A stretch of 64,000 bases of DNA, from assembly GCF_009664365.1 (NCBI RefSeq), contig NZ_CP044310.1, positions 4,095,001-4,159,000 of the forward strand. Reading direction: 5' to 3'. Below the pieces are notes generated by a model. That model did no database searches and was not told the DNA's origin. It saw nothing but the letters and a program-made list of their open reading frames with translations. Numbering within the stretch: position 1 is the stretch's first letter; every line of letters begins with the position of its first letter. The position numbers and the translations under genes are program-made. Shown here one piece after another: positions 43,563 to 53,661 of the stretch. This stretch comes from Paenibacillus xylanilyticus (GTDB taxonomy: Bacteria; Bacillota; Bacilli; Paenibacillales; Paenibacillaceae).

Positions 43563-46500
43563 TTATTCGTGTACGAATTGCTGCACTTGTGCTGAAAGAC
43601 TGTGCCATTCCTCGGCTGGAACGCCACTTGTCAGTGTCTCATTCAATGCGGCAACAGCTTCTTTCAGTCGATCTTCCAACTGGCTGGCTTGATGCTGCAA
43701 TGACTGATGCAGTTGGGCATCATAGAACTGGACCAGTTTTTCCTGTGCTGCCGGAAGAACGCCAGCCACCATTTGTTTGATGACCGGATCGAGCGCTTCC
43801 TGAAGTCGTTGTCTCCCTTCACCTTCAAAGAATTGCTTCGGGTTGCGGAAGTAACTGAGATACGCTTTCCATCCTGACGGTTCCTCCAGCCGAATCTCCT
43901 CGAGCACAGGTGTACTCCAGTTCTCATTAAAAGCAAGCGAAAGATCCATTCCGCCTGATCGCTCTTTAAGTTCCTGAACGCAATCATCGATCTGCCTCAT
44001 TAACCAGCTCTTCCCTGCCTGCTCCAGTCGGAGTGTCGTCGCAAGCAATTCCTGTTCCAGCTCTACAGCGATCATACGCAGCAGTTCACGTCCGCATGCT
44101 GCAAATGCCCCTTTTAGATTACCTCGGTCTTCCCGAAGAACGGAAGGATGGAACGCTTCTGCCATGAAGAGACCCAGTCGGTAACCCAGCCGCTGTCTGA
44201 CATGAAAGAGCAGTTCAGCCGTCTCCTGAGCAAGCTCTTCTCTCATGGAGCGCTCGGCAAGGGTTCGGATTCGAACGAGTGACTGATCCATGACGGCATG
44301 CAGTTCCTGTCTCCGCTGCTGCAGCACTTCTTCGCCCTGAACGGCATCGTGCGCACGCTGATCTAATCGCTGGATAACCCTCGACAGTTCTTCGGCAGCA
44401 CCTCCTACGGCAAGGTCAGCAAGTTCTGTTCCAGCGAACCGATTAAACTCTTCCTCAAAACGAATGAAACCCGATTGCTCCAGCATATCCGCATCTCCCG
44501 TGCTTTTGCCTTCCATGGCAAGCAGGCTGGAAACCGGAAATAACCGCGGGGCCCGAATCCCATTGGTTCGAAGCTGAGTACTGACATGCTCCAGTACCTG
44601 TTCAAGTTCTTCTTCGGATGATGACAAATCACTGGCATTCACCACAAAGAACATCTGGTCCATGGCCGAGCTGTCTTTTACCCGTCCCAGTTGGTTGAGA
44701 AACTGTCGATCCCCCTGGGAGAAAGCATGGTTGTAGTAGGTTACAAAGATAAGCGCATCTGCATTCTTCATATAATTGAATGTAACACCCGTATGACGGG
44801 CATTCACCGAATCGGCCCCAGGTGTATCGACCAGCACAATGCCTTGTTCGGTAACGTCACAACTGTAGTACAGATCAATGCTGTCGACAAAGCAGGATTT
44901 CCGTTCATTGGCCACAAAATTTCGGTATCCGTTAAGGTCTACCTGCACATCTTGACCAAGCTGATCCATCGTGTCATCCCAGCCTGCAGCAGCCGCCTGC
45001 AGGAAGCTGTAGTGCGGCCGTCCTGCGGGATGCACATCTTGTGGCGATAAGGATTGGACCCGTTTCTGCCAATCCGCTCCCGGTTCGCCCAATCCAAGCA
45101 AACGGAAGGAATAGGCCAGATCTTCCTGAAATGCGGCCAGGGTCTTCATGCGGACCCGGGCTGTTCCATGCTCCGCGCCTCCAGCCGGAGCCATGATCCG
45201 GTTAATCGCCGCTGTCGTTGGATGCGGCGATACAGGGAGTACAGCTTCGCCCAGCAGCGCGTTGGCGAAGGAGGATTTGCCGGCGCTGAAGGCTCCGAAC
45301 AGCGCCAGGGTAAACGTGCCGCCCGCAAGCGAAGCCGCGCGTGCACGCAGATCCCGTACCGCCGACCCCATGGCGGGGTACGGCTCTACCAGCGCAGCTG
45401 CGGCTTCCAGCCGTGCCGCAGCTGCGTCGAGGCGCCGGCGGCGCTGTGCGCCAGCCGCCGGCTGCCTGTGCGCCGCAGCTTTGCGCGGCGGCGCTTCCGT
45501 CTGTGGCTGCGCAGTCACAGACGCGGATGTGCCCGTGTCAGAGCCGTGAGCTTCGCTCGGCTCTTGCGCGGGCACATGCGGGCCCTGCACCTCCGGCAAC
45601 AGCCCGGAGGGGAGAGGGCCCGCAGGAGGCAGCAGGCTGCGCAGCCCTGCTGCCTCGGCGGCGGCGGTGCGCTGCAGCGCTGTATAGCGCGCCGCCGCCG
45701 CGGATTGCGCCAGCACCGCTGCGCGGCTGGCGTCCAGCGCCTGAAGCGCGGCTTCGCCCTGCGCGCCCAGCGCTTCAAGCATCCGGTCGGCCAGCATCAT
45801 GGCCGACCTGCGGTAGCGGGCCTCAATTTCGCCCCGCACCTCCTTGCTGAATTGAAGCACATACTCCGGAGACACCTCTGCGCCAGCGCTCCGTTTCATC
45901 TCCAATAGTGCTTCATCCAAAACAGGCAGTTCGATATTCAATGCCTGTTCCCAATCCGGGCTCCACAGCTGATGAGCTTCTCCCAGCTTCCGAAGCATCG
46001 TGCGAATATGCACTTCCACTTGACCCGAAGTTTGATCCTGCAGCATTTTAACGAGCTCAGCAGCACGGCGCTGCTTTTCCTGTTCGGTCTTCCCACCTGA
46101 GAAAAGCAATCCTACCCGAAAACCAGGTTTCCGGCTCTCAAGATAGGCTGCAGCCGAAGTTCGGATATCTGCAGGAGTGAGGTTGGCATTCGATAAAAGG
46201 GACTCCAGCTCCCCCCGGAACTTCTCACGCTCCCGTGAGGGCTTTGCACGAAGTTCGTCTTCTTCAGCCTTTAACTTATCCAGCTCTCGTTCAAGTCGTT
46301 CAATTCCTTCCTGTCCTCCGATTTCCTCCAGCAGAGCTGCCTCTTCGTCCTCTCGCTGTTCAGCCTGTCTGATTAAGTGCTGCTCGGTAATATGGCTCGC
46401 CGAACTTGCAAGGCTATGACGAATGAGTGCTTCCTTCTCATTCAACATGTGTTGAATCAAATCAGGGAGCACATGCCATTGATTATAACGATGATCCTTA

Positions 46501-47237
46501 TCACGAAGCGAAGTGAACAAGAGCCCATCATATCTGACTTCCCACGCGTCAAAAATCGCCTCTACACCTTTCACATACTCGTCAAACGCCAGCTCCCGTT
46601 CCCTATGCTTATCAATCTGATTCACGATGAGAAACAGCGGCTTCCCCCAATCGGAAAGGCTTTTGGCAAAAGACAAATTGCTCTCAGACTGAACATGGTT
46701 ATAATCCATCACATAAAAGACCACATCAGCAAGGTGAAGCGCCGAATGTGTTGCCAAGCCATGTCCCCGGTCAGTCGAGTCCACACCTGGTGTATCCAGC
46801 AGCACAGCATCATCTGCCAGCAAAGGGATGTCATCCCACACTTCAATGGAGCGATATGCACCGCCATTTTTGCAGTACTCTTCCAGTTGTTCAGGAGAGA
46901 CCTCAAGCGGATCTGCGAGGACTTCCTGATTGTCAGCGCTTTCGTTAGCTGCCGTATAAATCAGCGCTCGCGGCGCGCCATTGCGAATGGACACCACATT
47001 GGCACTTGTCGGAACAGGGCTTGATGGCAGCACCCGTTTACCACATAAACTATTGATCAAACTTGATTTTCCTGCAGAGAAGTGTCCACAAAACGCGATC
47101 GTCAATTGCTTCATCTCTGCTTTGCTCATCAGATCTGTTAACGCATGTACAGAAGTATGGTCCTCTGTCTGCTCCATTGCCTTGCGCAGCGAAAGCAGTG
47201 GTTCAGCCAATTCTACTGGGTAATCTGTTCTGGTCAT
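43563..47237 (-). CDS. dynA: double dynamin-like GTPase, 1224 aa
   Basis: Two dynamin units are fused in one chain. Unit 1: P-loop GHFSAGKSS (51-59), DTPGVDS (148-154), NQID (about 212). Unit 2: P-loop GAFSAGKSS (about 648-656), DTPGADS (about 802). This matches B. subtilis DynA (about 1193 aa), which fuses and protects membranes against phage and antibiotics. The two units are joined by an Ala/Pro/Arg-rich linker (about 460-640) with strongly GC-rich DNA at 45100-45850. GGGGGAAGG precedes the ATG. It is transcribed alone, with its own terminator. Confidence 0.92.
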   Translation of the reverse strand: MTRTDYPVELAEPLLSLRKAMEQTEDHTSVHALTDLMSKAEMKQLTIAFCGHFSAGKSSLINSLCGKRVLPSSPVPTSANVVSIRNGAPRALIYTAANESADNQEVLADPLEVSPEQLEEYCKNGGAYRSIEVWDDIPLLADDAVLLDTPGVDSTDRGHGLATHSALHLADVVFYVMDYNHVQSESNLSFAKSLSDWGKPLFLIVNQIDKHRERELAFDEYVKGVEAIFDAWEVRYDGLLFTSLRDKDHRYNQWHVLPDLIQHMLNEKEALIRHSLASSASHITEQHLIRQAEQREDEEAALLEEIGGQEGIERLERELDKLKAEEDELRAKPSREREKFRGELESLLSNANLTPADIRTSAAAYLESRKPGFRVGLLFSGGKTEQEKQRRAAELVKMLQDQTSGQVEVHIRTMLRKLGEAHQLWSPDWEQALNIELPVLDEALLEMKRSAGAEVSPEYVLQFSKEVRGEIEARYRRSAMMLADRMLEALGAQGEAALQALDASRAAVLAQSAAAARYTALQRTAAAEAAGLRSLLPPAGPLPSGLLPEVQGPHVPAQEPSEAHGSDTGTSASVTAQPQTEAPPRKAAAHRQPAAGAQRRRRLDAAAARLEAAAALVEPYPAMGSAVRDLRARAASLAGGTFTLALFGAFSAGKSSFANALLGEAVLPVSPHPTTAAINRIMAPAGGAEHGTARVRMKTLAAFQEDLAYSFRLLGLGEPGADWQKRVQSLSPQDVHPAGRPHYSFLQAAAAGWDDTMDQLGQDVQVDLNGYRNFVANERKSCFVDSIDLYYSCDVTEQGIVLVDTPGADSVNARHTGVTFNYMKNADALIFVTYYNHAFSQGDRQFLNQLGRVKDSSAMDQMFFVVNASDLSSSEEELEQVLEHVSTQLRTNGIRAPRLFPVSSLLAMEGKSTGDADMLEQSGFIRFEEEFNRFAGTELADLAVGGAAEELSRVIQRLDQRAHDAVQGEEVLQQRRQELHAVMDQSLVRIRTLAERSMREELAQETAELLFHVRQRLGYRLGLFMAEAFHPSVLREDRGNLKGAFAACGRELLRMIAVELEQELLATTLRLEQAGKSWLMRQIDDCVQELKERSGGMDLSLAFNENWSTPVLEEIRLEEPSGWKAYLSYFRNPKQFFEGEGRQRLQEALDPVIKQMVAGVLPAAQEKLVQFYDAQLHQSLQHQASQLEDRLKEAVAALNETLTSGVPAEEWHSLSAQVQQFVHE

Positions 47238-47389
47238 GTCTGGCCTTCCCCCTGGCTCCTCTTAATTGTACCTGTCATGTCTTTATCTCATAATACATGT
47301 ATTTTAACATTAGACGAACCGAATTTGAACGGTTTCGTTCATTTGAAGCTAAGTGTTGCAGAAAGAAAACATCATTTTTGCTAAAAAAA
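47238..47389. other. intergenic stretch upstream of dynA
   Basis: This is the promoter-proximal part of the gap between dynA and the small gene ending at 47551. No convincing promoter pair or gene is seen, although a dynA promoter is expected here. Confidence 0.45.
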
Positions 47390-47413
47390 ATAAAACCGAT
47401 CTGTCGGTTTTAT
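47390..47413 (-). terminator. terminator of the nth-small gene operon
   Basis: ATAAAACCGA and TCGGTTTTAT form a perfect 10-bp stem with a 4-nt loop. On the minus strand it is followed by TTTTTTTTAG. It lies about 140 bp after the stop of the 91-aa gene. Confidence 0.85.
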
Positions 47414-47550
47414 CTGAATTATGGTTCTATTGATTACACAATGATGTTCACTGTGCGTAGCTATGTATGCTGCATTCAATGCTCGCATGAACTTATGTGA
47501 TAAGCTCAACGCCAGCATTGATGCAGCATGTCTTGCATATACCAGGAGAA

Positions 47551-47826
47551 TTAGGAAACAGCATTCTCCAGGGAAGGCAGCAGAATTTCGAATACTTGGC
47601 CATGCTGCAAAATTGTGATGTCTCTTCCTTTGTCTCTCATAACCACAACTTCCGGTTTGGTAGACATACGCTCCAAATAGTGCTCAGGCACGTCGCCAGA
47701 GTGGCTTACTGTGATGCCTTCGACTTCTTTCTCTTCGTTTTCAGCCATTTCCTGTTCTACGATTTGCTCAAAAATATCGGAGAAGGCCTCAAAATTGTCA
47801 GTGTACACGGAAATGCATTTCATCAT
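47551..47826 (-). CDS. conserved hypothetical protein, 91 aa
   Basis: The protein is small and acidic, with no signal peptide or membrane helix. It has an Asp/Glu-rich middle (EMAENEEKEVEGITVSHSGD) followed by PEHYLERMSTKPEVVVMRDK, and ends with VFEILLPS. The family is not recognised. GAGGA precedes the first ATG (47826), and the second Met at 47823 is equally possible. It follows nth by 20 bp and is probably co-transcribed with it. Its place between nth and dynA could reflect a conserved gene order, but function is unknown. Confidence 0.7.
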   Translation of the reverse strand: MMKCISVYTDNFEAFSDIFEQIVEQEMAENEEKEVEGITVSHSGDVPEHYLERMSTKPEVVVMRDKGRDITILQHGQVFEILLPSLENAVS

Positions 47827-47846
47827 TACTCATCCTCTTCTGGTCA

Positions 47847-48542
47847 TTAATTTATTTTTCGTTTTGGGCTTGTAGCACGTTCCTTATCTTTCCTGATTTG
47901 GGACGTTTTCATACGCTTTTTCCCTTCCCGGCATACGTCCAGCAATGGACAAATATGACAAGCGGGATTTTGCGCCTTGCAATGGTAGCGTCCAAAGAAA
48001 ATAATCCGGTGGTGAGTTAAAGTCCACTCATCCCGGGGTACGCGCTTCATCAGTTTTTTCTCGACTTCAAGTACGGAGTCGTCCCAGCCTGCCAGTCCAA
48101 GCCGTTTGGATACACGTTCAACATGCGTATCCACCGCAATGGCTGGTACACCAAATGCATTGGAAACAACCACATTCGCGGTCTTCCGCCCTACACCTGG
48201 CAGCGTAACAAGCTGATCATGTTCCTGCGGTACATCACCGCCATACTGCTCTATTAAAATACGGCACATGTTCTGAATATGCTTGGCCTTGTTCCGGTAC
48301 AAGCCAATACGCCGGATGTCCTGTTCCAACTCTTCGAGCGGAACCGCCAGATAGTCGGCAGGACTGGTGTACTTTTGGAACAAGTCTGCGGTCACCTTGT
48401 TTACCGTTTCATCGGTACACTGGGCAGACAACAGGACAGCTACAGTCAATTCAAACGCATTGCTGTGATTTAATTCGCAATGTGCATCAGGGAACATCGC
48501 TTCCATCGTATCGAGTATGTGCCTAACCGTCGCTGCATTCAT
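47847..48542 (-). CDS. nth: endonuclease III
   Basis: This bifunctional base-excision repair enzyme removes oxidised pyrimidines and nicks the DNA. The helix-hairpin-helix LPGVGRKTANVVV holds catalytic Lys120, and Asp138 lies in AVDTHVERVS. The [4Fe-4S] cluster ligands are Cys188, Cys195, Cys198 and Cys204 (C-x6-C-x2-C-x5-C). A basic tail of about 25 residues follows. GGGAGG precedes the ATG. Confidence 0.96.
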   Translation of the reverse strand: MNAATVRHILDTMEAMFPDAHCELNHSNAFELTVAVLLSAQCTDETVNKVTADLFQKYTSPADYLAVPLEELEQDIRRIGLYRNKAKHIQNMCRILIEQYGGDVPQEHDQLVTLPGVGRKTANVVVSNAFGVPAIAVDTHVERVSKRLGLAGWDDSVLEVEKKLMKRVPRDEWTLTHHRIIFFGRYHCKAQNPACHICPLLDVCREGKKRMKTSQIRKDKERATSPKRKIN

Positions 48543-48642
48543 GAAGAGCTACCTCCCACAAAATCACCACACGGTGTGGAGACTTACTTTCCAAGCTTAT
48601 TTCGAGTGCTCTGATGGGACGCCAAAAAGCTTGCAAAAAAAA

Positions 48643-48676
48643 CGTCCTGATGGGGGAAAGATCCCGCATCAAGACG
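48643..48676 (-). terminator. terminator of the SLH protein gene
   Basis: CGTCTTGATG and CATCAGGACG form the stem on the minus strand, with a GC-rich inner part. A T run at 48634-48642 follows. It lies 30 bp after the stop. Confidence 0.85.
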
Positions 48677-48705
48677 GTCATTCTTTTGATCCTCGAAAAA
48701 AACGA

Positions 48706-51444
48706 TTACTGTTTTTGGATCTCCATGACTACGTTATTCAGGAGATACAATACAATATTATCATTATCTTTGAGAGATTGCACGCTTAAAGTGTTGTCAC
48801 CCTGGTGAACAAATACGCCTGTACCAAGTGCAAAACGGTAATTTGTATCTGAAGTGGACTCACGTTTAACCAGGATTTGGTTACCAACGCCATCATAAGA
48901 CCAGAACTGCTTACTCATAATGGTCATCACTCTGAAACGAGTGGAATTATCCGTATCCTTGGTCATCTCAACACGGTCACCCACGGTAAGGCTGTTTAAC
49001 GTCGTTAATGTAGAGCCGGACTTGATTACTTTAACAGCACCGCTAACAGGTACGGTTTCGCTCTGTCCATTAAACAACTTCAGCGTTACCGAAGTCGCAT
49101 CAACAGAAGTCACTTCTGCCAAAGTCCGTTTCACGACCTGAACCGCTTTATGAGTCGTTCCTTCGAAAGTCACGTTAATCAGATTGCCGGCAGTCAGTTG
49201 TGAAGCTGTAATACTTTGTCCACCTTCACCTGTCAAAACAGCCTGATCCACGTAAAACTGGCTTGTCAGTGCGTCCGATTTTACACGAACACGACCATTG
49301 GTCTCTACAGATACGACTTCAAATTGTGCCACGGTGTTCAATGATACTTTTTGAACGTAATCCTGATTGGAACCAAGCGTAACGGTTACTTTATCACCAA
49401 TCTTCAGGTCACTCAGACTTGCTCCAGACTTGTTGTAGATCTCTACTGCCGGAACCGTAGAATAAGGGACCGTGATTGTTTGATTCCCAGACAATACGCT
49501 GATGGTTTTTTTATTTGTATCTAAGCCGCTAAACGTACCTTCATATTTGTAAATGACTTTTACGGACAACGCTCTGGTTCCGACATACGTCAGATCGAGT
49601 TTGCGCCCTTCGTTCAATAGCGATTCCAATCCTGCAAGCGTAGGCTTGGTTGTATTGTAGTCCAGCTTCGTTTTGTCATCCAGCGTAAATACAAATGGCT
49701 TTTTGTTACTATCCAGTACAGTCAACACTTTGGTTTTACTGTTGTAAGAAACTACTGAAGCACCGTTCATCGGTTCCATCTGACGTCCAATAACCTGAAT
49801 TCGTGTTACACGATCTTCACCATTTAGCGTCAGCTCAACCTGGTCACCATTCGTTGCATCTGTAATCAGATCTGACAATGATGCGTCCTGGATTCCGCTG
49901 ATCACTACCTCCGGATTTTCAGCCAGCAGTTTCGCCTCAAGCGAGCCACCTTCACGTTTAAACGTCAATGTTGACTGATTGCCACCAATCTCCACCAGCG
50001 TGCCACGTACAGACTGCTCAACACCCTGAGACAATTCAATGCTTTGCAGAACACTGTCCTTTACTGTGTATTTCACTGTACTGCCTGCTTTAAGCTCTGC
50101 TAGAGACAGAATTCGATCCTGATAACGAATGATCAGGTTATCACCATACGTAAACTGCTCTGTGGTTCCGGCTGCATTCGTGAACTTGATCGTTTTCCCG
50201 GTTGTGCTCACTTCCGCAATCACACCACTGTCACTTTTGTTGACAATACCGGACTTCACGCGGATGGCAACCGTCTTTTTGTCAGCGGAGAAGGTCTCGC
50301 GCTGTACTTCAATAATGCTGTCAGCTGTAATATCAGCAAGCTTGATAGCATTTCCGTTCTGGTCGATAAATGCCGTTGCTTCATCATACCCGTAAGTTTC
50401 ATAGTTCTCGCCAACAAAGATCCCAATTTTATTGCCTGACAACGAACGCGCAAATGTACCTTCGACGCTCTCCACCTGCGGCGTCGCATCGATGACTTCC
50501 ACATAAGCTGCATTTCCAGCAGATCCAACTACCTGTACTTTGGTATAGAGCTGAACATTCGGTTCTGCCGCACGCGTCTCACTATCTTTTGTAAAATATG
50601 GAGTGCTGCTGTTCACCGTAAAGTTTGTTACTTTACCATTAACCAGCAGGCTGATCTGACCATCTTTTAATCCAGTTACATAACCCGTGTACGTATTCGG
50701 ATAAGCTGTATCTGTTAACGCTTCTCCTCTGCTGAAGAAAGTCGCTAATTGGGCACGGGTTACCGAACCGGTTGGATTAAACTTGTTGCCTTCTACACCT
50801 TTGGCAAGCTCCAGGCTCACTGCGAGATTGACGTAACCTTTGCCATCTGTGGAGATGCTTGCATCATCGGCGAAGCCAGTGGACTGACTGTTCTGAGCCT
50901 TCGCTTCAGCCTCTTTGTCCAATGAACGAATCAGCAGCTTGGTAATCCACTCACGCGATGCAGGCTTTTGTCCCCATGTTGTTTTAGATACGTCTGCTGT
51001 AGCTTCTTCCGTTTTATCAATCAGTCCCAGTTGAAGTGCCAAAGCCACATATGGCTTGAAGTAATTCCCCACTTCCATATTTGTCGGTAATGCCGCAGCC
51101 GTGCTGTCGTTTAACTGGCCTTCCTGGTTCATAAAACGGATCGCCATGGTTACAGCTTCCTGTTGTGTTACCGCATCTCCAGGACGGAACAGACCATTGT
51201 TACCGAGAAGGATACCTTGGTTTGCCAGCTTATAGACATGCTTCTCAGCCCAGTATCCAACCTTGATATCACTGAACAAACCTGCAGGTGCAGTCGTATT
51301 GCTTACAGCCGCAGTCTGGCTCTGCTCCGCTTCTGTTGATTCCGCTGCCATGGCAGCTCCGCCAGCGCTAAGGGCCATCATGCCTGCAAGCACGGCTGAT
51401 ACTACTTTTTTAGAGTGTGATGGATTGTTATATTTAAAAGTCAC
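48706..51444 (-). CDS. SLH-domain surface protein, 912 aa
   Basis: The signal peptide is clear (to AAMAAES, about residue 34). Three N-terminal SLH repeats follow (about 55-245), including FSDIKVGYWAEKHVYKLANQ, YFKPYVALALQLGLIDK and ATFFSRGEAL. They bind pyruvylated cell-wall polymer. The remaining 660 residues are tandem beta-rich units (EVTSVDATSVTLKLFNGQ-type) with no enzyme motif, consistent with an S-layer or adhesion-type protein. The start is GTG with GAGGGG 9 nt upstream. The SLH repeats are N-terminal, unlike the C-terminal ones of the galactanase. Confidence 0.9.
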   Translation of the reverse strand: MTFKYNNPSHSKKVVSAVLAGMMALSAGGAAMAAESTEAEQSQTAAVSNTTAPAGLFSDIKVGYWAEKHVYKLANQGILLGNNGLFRPGDAVTQQEAVTMAIRFMNQEGQLNDSTAAALPTNMEVGNYFKPYVALALQLGLIDKTEEATADVSKTTWGQKPASREWITKLLIRSLDKEAEAKAQNSQSTGFADDASISTDGKGYVNLAVSLELAKGVEGNKFNPTGSVTRAQLATFFSRGEALTDTAYPNTYTGYVTGLKDGQISLLVNGKVTNFTVNSSTPYFTKDSETRAAEPNVQLYTKVQVVGSAGNAAYVEVIDATPQVESVEGTFARSLSGNKIGIFVGENYETYGYDEATAFIDQNGNAIKLADITADSIIEVQRETFSADKKTVAIRVKSGIVNKSDSGVIAEVSTTGKTIKFTNAAGTTEQFTYGDNLIIRYQDRILSLAELKAGSTVKYTVKDSVLQSIELSQGVEQSVRGTLVEIGGNQSTLTFKREGGSLEAKLLAENPEVVISGIQDASLSDLITDATNGDQVELTLNGEDRVTRIQVIGRQMEPMNGASVVSYNSKTKVLTVLDSNKKPFVFTLDDKTKLDYNTTKPTLAGLESLLNEGRKLDLTYVGTRALSVKVIYKYEGTFSGLDTNKKTISVLSGNQTITVPYSTVPAVEIYNKSGASLSDLKIGDKVTVTLGSNQDYVQKVSLNTVAQFEVVSVETNGRVRVKSDALTSQFYVDQAVLTGEGGQSITASQLTAGNLINVTFEGTTHKAVQVVKRTLAEVTSVDATSVTLKLFNGQSETVPVSGAVKVIKSGSTLTTLNSLTVGDRVEMTKDTDNSTRFRVMTIMSKQFWSYDGVGNQILVKRESTSDTNYRFALGTGVFVHQGDNTLSVQSLKDNDNIVLYLLNNVVMEIQKQ

Positions 51445-51516
51445 CTATGATTTCCCCTCTCATGTAAAACGGTCGATATCCATTGGAAAACGGTAAAACA
51501 ACATGCTGCAGCGAAA

Positions 51517-52218
51517 CTATTCGGATCTTGTCATTGGATGCTCAAGATCGACATGGCCCATCAAGCTCTCAGATTGCTGCCCGTCCACCAGCAAATCAAG
51601 CGATTTGACTTCATCAAACTGGAAGAATGTTTTCTTCAAGGCATCAATTGCATAGGCTTCTCCACCTGCACCAAGACGTGCAGTATCAGGCATATGAATA
51701 TCCAATGTAAGTGCACCTGCATCAAATTTTACGGACTTCAATTCAATATCTTTGGCCCACAGTGGAACAAGTTTGTCATCAGACGTTTGTTGTAGAGCCG
51801 CAAATGCTTCCTTGTATTTATCATCATCTGCTGCGTAGGAGATATTTGCTGTGGCTTCATGCAGATCCAGCTCTTCCGGATCGGTATAAAACACCTTGAT
51901 CGTTTTTTGCTCTGTACTCTGTGAAGTACTGCTCGAATCCGTAGAAGTTCCTCCCGAAGAAGTTGTTCCTTCCGAACCTGAGCTTGAAGGTGTTGAATCC
52001 GGTGTAGATGTCGTACCTTCTGTTTCCACAGTTACAGGATCAGTAATTTCTGTATCATTTGTCTCATTCTCATTCGTTTGATCCTCAGGGACACTAACTT
52101 CCGTACCTGCCCCTTGAGTCTGACTTGGAGCAGGAGCTGCTGTTGGCTTGCTTCCGCATCCGGCAGCAACTGCCATAACCGTTACCAGCAGTGCTGCAAT
52201 CCATATCTTTTTGTTCAT
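51517..52218 (-). CDS. GerMN-domain lipoprotein, 233 aa
   Basis: A lipobox VAAGCGS (Cys at about 21) marks a membrane lipoprotein. A Thr/Ser/Glu-rich spacer of about 80 residues follows. The C-terminal about 120 residues have the GerMN fold (KTIKVFYTDPEELDLHEATA, ELKSVKFDAGALTLDI). GerM-type proteins help peptidoglycan-linked events in sporulation and germination. GGAG lies before the ATG. It follows the amidase gene by 33 bp and is likely in the same operon. Confidence 0.85.
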   Translation of the reverse strand: MNKKIWIAALLVTVMAVAAGCGSKPTAAPAPSQTQGAGTEVSVPEDQTNENETNDTEITDPVTVETEGTTSTPDSTPSSSGSEGTTSSGGTSTDSSSTSQSTEQKTIKVFYTDPEELDLHEATANISYAADDDKYKEAFAALQQTSDDKLVPLWAKDIELKSVKFDAGALTLDIHMPDTARLGAGGEAYAIDALKKTFFQFDEVKSLDLLVDGQQSESLMGHVDLEHPMTRSE

Positions 52219-52251
52219 TCTAACTCCGCCTCCTGATCATAAGGGAAACCC

Positions 52252-53661
52252 TTATTTAATTCCCAGATACTCCTTGATTCCTGCAACAATACCCTTGGCA
52301 ACACTGTTTTGGAAACTTTCAGTGAACAGAGCTGCTTCATCACTCTTATTGCTCAGGAAACCGCCCTCCAGCAGAACAGCTGGCATTGTCGTTTCACGGG
52401 TAACATGGAGGCTTGCCGTTTTCACGCCACGATCCTTTAATCCCGAAGATTGCAGAAGATATTTGTGCATGATGGTAGCCAATTCCTTACTGGTGGATCG
52501 AGTATAGAAGGTTTCTACACCGTTCGCAGCAGCAGGACCACTATTGGCATGAATCGAGATGAAAATATCCGCGTTTACCTTTTCGGCAATTTTCACACGT
52601 TCACTCAAAGCCAGAAAAGTATCATCGCTGCGGGTTAACACAACGTCAATTTTAGACTCTTTTTTCAGCAGTGCTTCCACTTTCAAAGCCATTGCCAAGT
52701 TGAAATCCTTTTCCCGTTTACCGGTAACACCAATTGCTCCAGGATCATGATCCCCGTGTCCTGCATCAATGACGACAACTTTCTTGCCATTATCTCCAAC
52801 TGGAGGAGTAGGTGTCGAGCCTTGCTTGTTCAGATCAACCATAATCAAACCTGAATCGTTTTGAACGTCATAACCTTTGGCACTCGAAAGGTCAATGACA
52901 AAACGAACAGTAGAAGGGCTGTTGCTGTATAACGAATACCGAATCTTGGAAACATCGGGATAACCGCTGACTACAAGCTGTCCATTCTGGTTGCTGTCAA
53001 GAGCTTGTCCCTCACTGAAAGAATCAGCAAATGCTGTATTAGGTAAGTCGATAACAATCCGATTCGGTCCTGTCATCGTGAAGACGTTCGGCTTCGTTTC
53101 TCCGCTGGTTGCAATAAAGAAGCGGTTGTCACTGAAGCTGATGCCGTTCACCAGTACAAGACCTTCCTCATTTGTACTCCCGCCATTATTGCCGGAGTTC
53201 GGAGGAGTTGTAGTCCCGTTTCCGGAACCTGAATTCTGGGTAACTAATGTTACCGTCTTCGTTGTGTTGTTCCAACCCACCTTAAGACCCATTTGTTCAC
53301 CGATAAATCGGAGTGGCACAAGAGTCGTACCATTTTTTACGAGTGGCGGGGCATCCAGGTTCACGTTACTGCCGTTCACCGTTGCCGTCTTCTGTCCTAC
53401 AATCATCTGCATGGCAGTGTTGTCTTTGCTTATCGTCACGGTGCTTGTACTTTGCTTCCATTCCACACCGTACCCCAGACTCTCGGAAATAACCCGAATC
53501 GGCACCATCACTTTGCTATTGATGATTTCCGCTTTGGCATCCGATGGCTGCACAATTTCTTTCCCGTCTAGGATAATTTTCGTATCCACAGCTGCATGAC
53601 TATAGCCCGGGAAAACGAGCCCAAAGACAAATAACAGTACCAAAAAACCGAACTTCTTCAT
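52252..53661 (-). CDS. N-acetylmuramoyl-L-alanine amidase (Amidase_3), 469 aa
   Basis: The order is: signal peptide (to HAA, about 24); copper-amine-oxidase-like N-domain (about 30-140, with VPIRVISESLGYGVEW and VPLRFIGEQMGL, a wall/protein-binding module, not an oxidase); AMIN-like domain (about 170-275); and Amidase_3 domain (about 290-469) with zinc His in DAGHGDHDPG, Glu in KREKDFNL, His in SIHAN and catalytic Glu in LLEGGF. It should cut the amide bond of peptidoglycan stem peptides. AAGG lies before the ATG. It is paralogous to the next gene upstream. Confidence 0.92.
   Translation of the reverse strand: MKKFGFLVLLFVFGLVFPGYSHAAVDTKIILDGKEIVQPSDAKAEIINSKVMVPIRVISESLGYGVEWKQSTSTVTISKDNTAMQMIVGQKTATVNGSNVNLDAPPLVKNGTTLVPLRFIGEQMGLKVGWNNTTKTVTLVTQNSGSGNGTTTPPNSGNNGGSTNEEGLVLVNGISFSDNRFFIATSGETKPNVFTMTGPNRIVIDLPNTAFADSFSEGQALDSNQNGQLVVSGYPDVSKIRYSLYSNSPSTVRFVIDLSSAKGYDVQNDSGLIMVDLNKQGSTPTPPVGDNGKKVVVIDAGHGDHDPGAIGVTGKREKDFNLAMALKVEALLKKESKIDVVLTRSDDTFLALSERVKIAEKVNADIFISIHANSGPAAANGVETFYTRSTSKELATIMHKYLLQSSGLKDRGVKTASLHVTRETTMPAVLLEGGFLSNKSDEAALFTESFQNSVAKGIVAGIKEYLGIK

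Noticed and set aside
45054..45908. Plus-strand open frame of 284 codons opposite dynA
   Set aside because: It lies within the GC-rich linker, has no ribosome site, and encodes Arg/Ala-rich low-complexity sequence typical of an antisense shadow.
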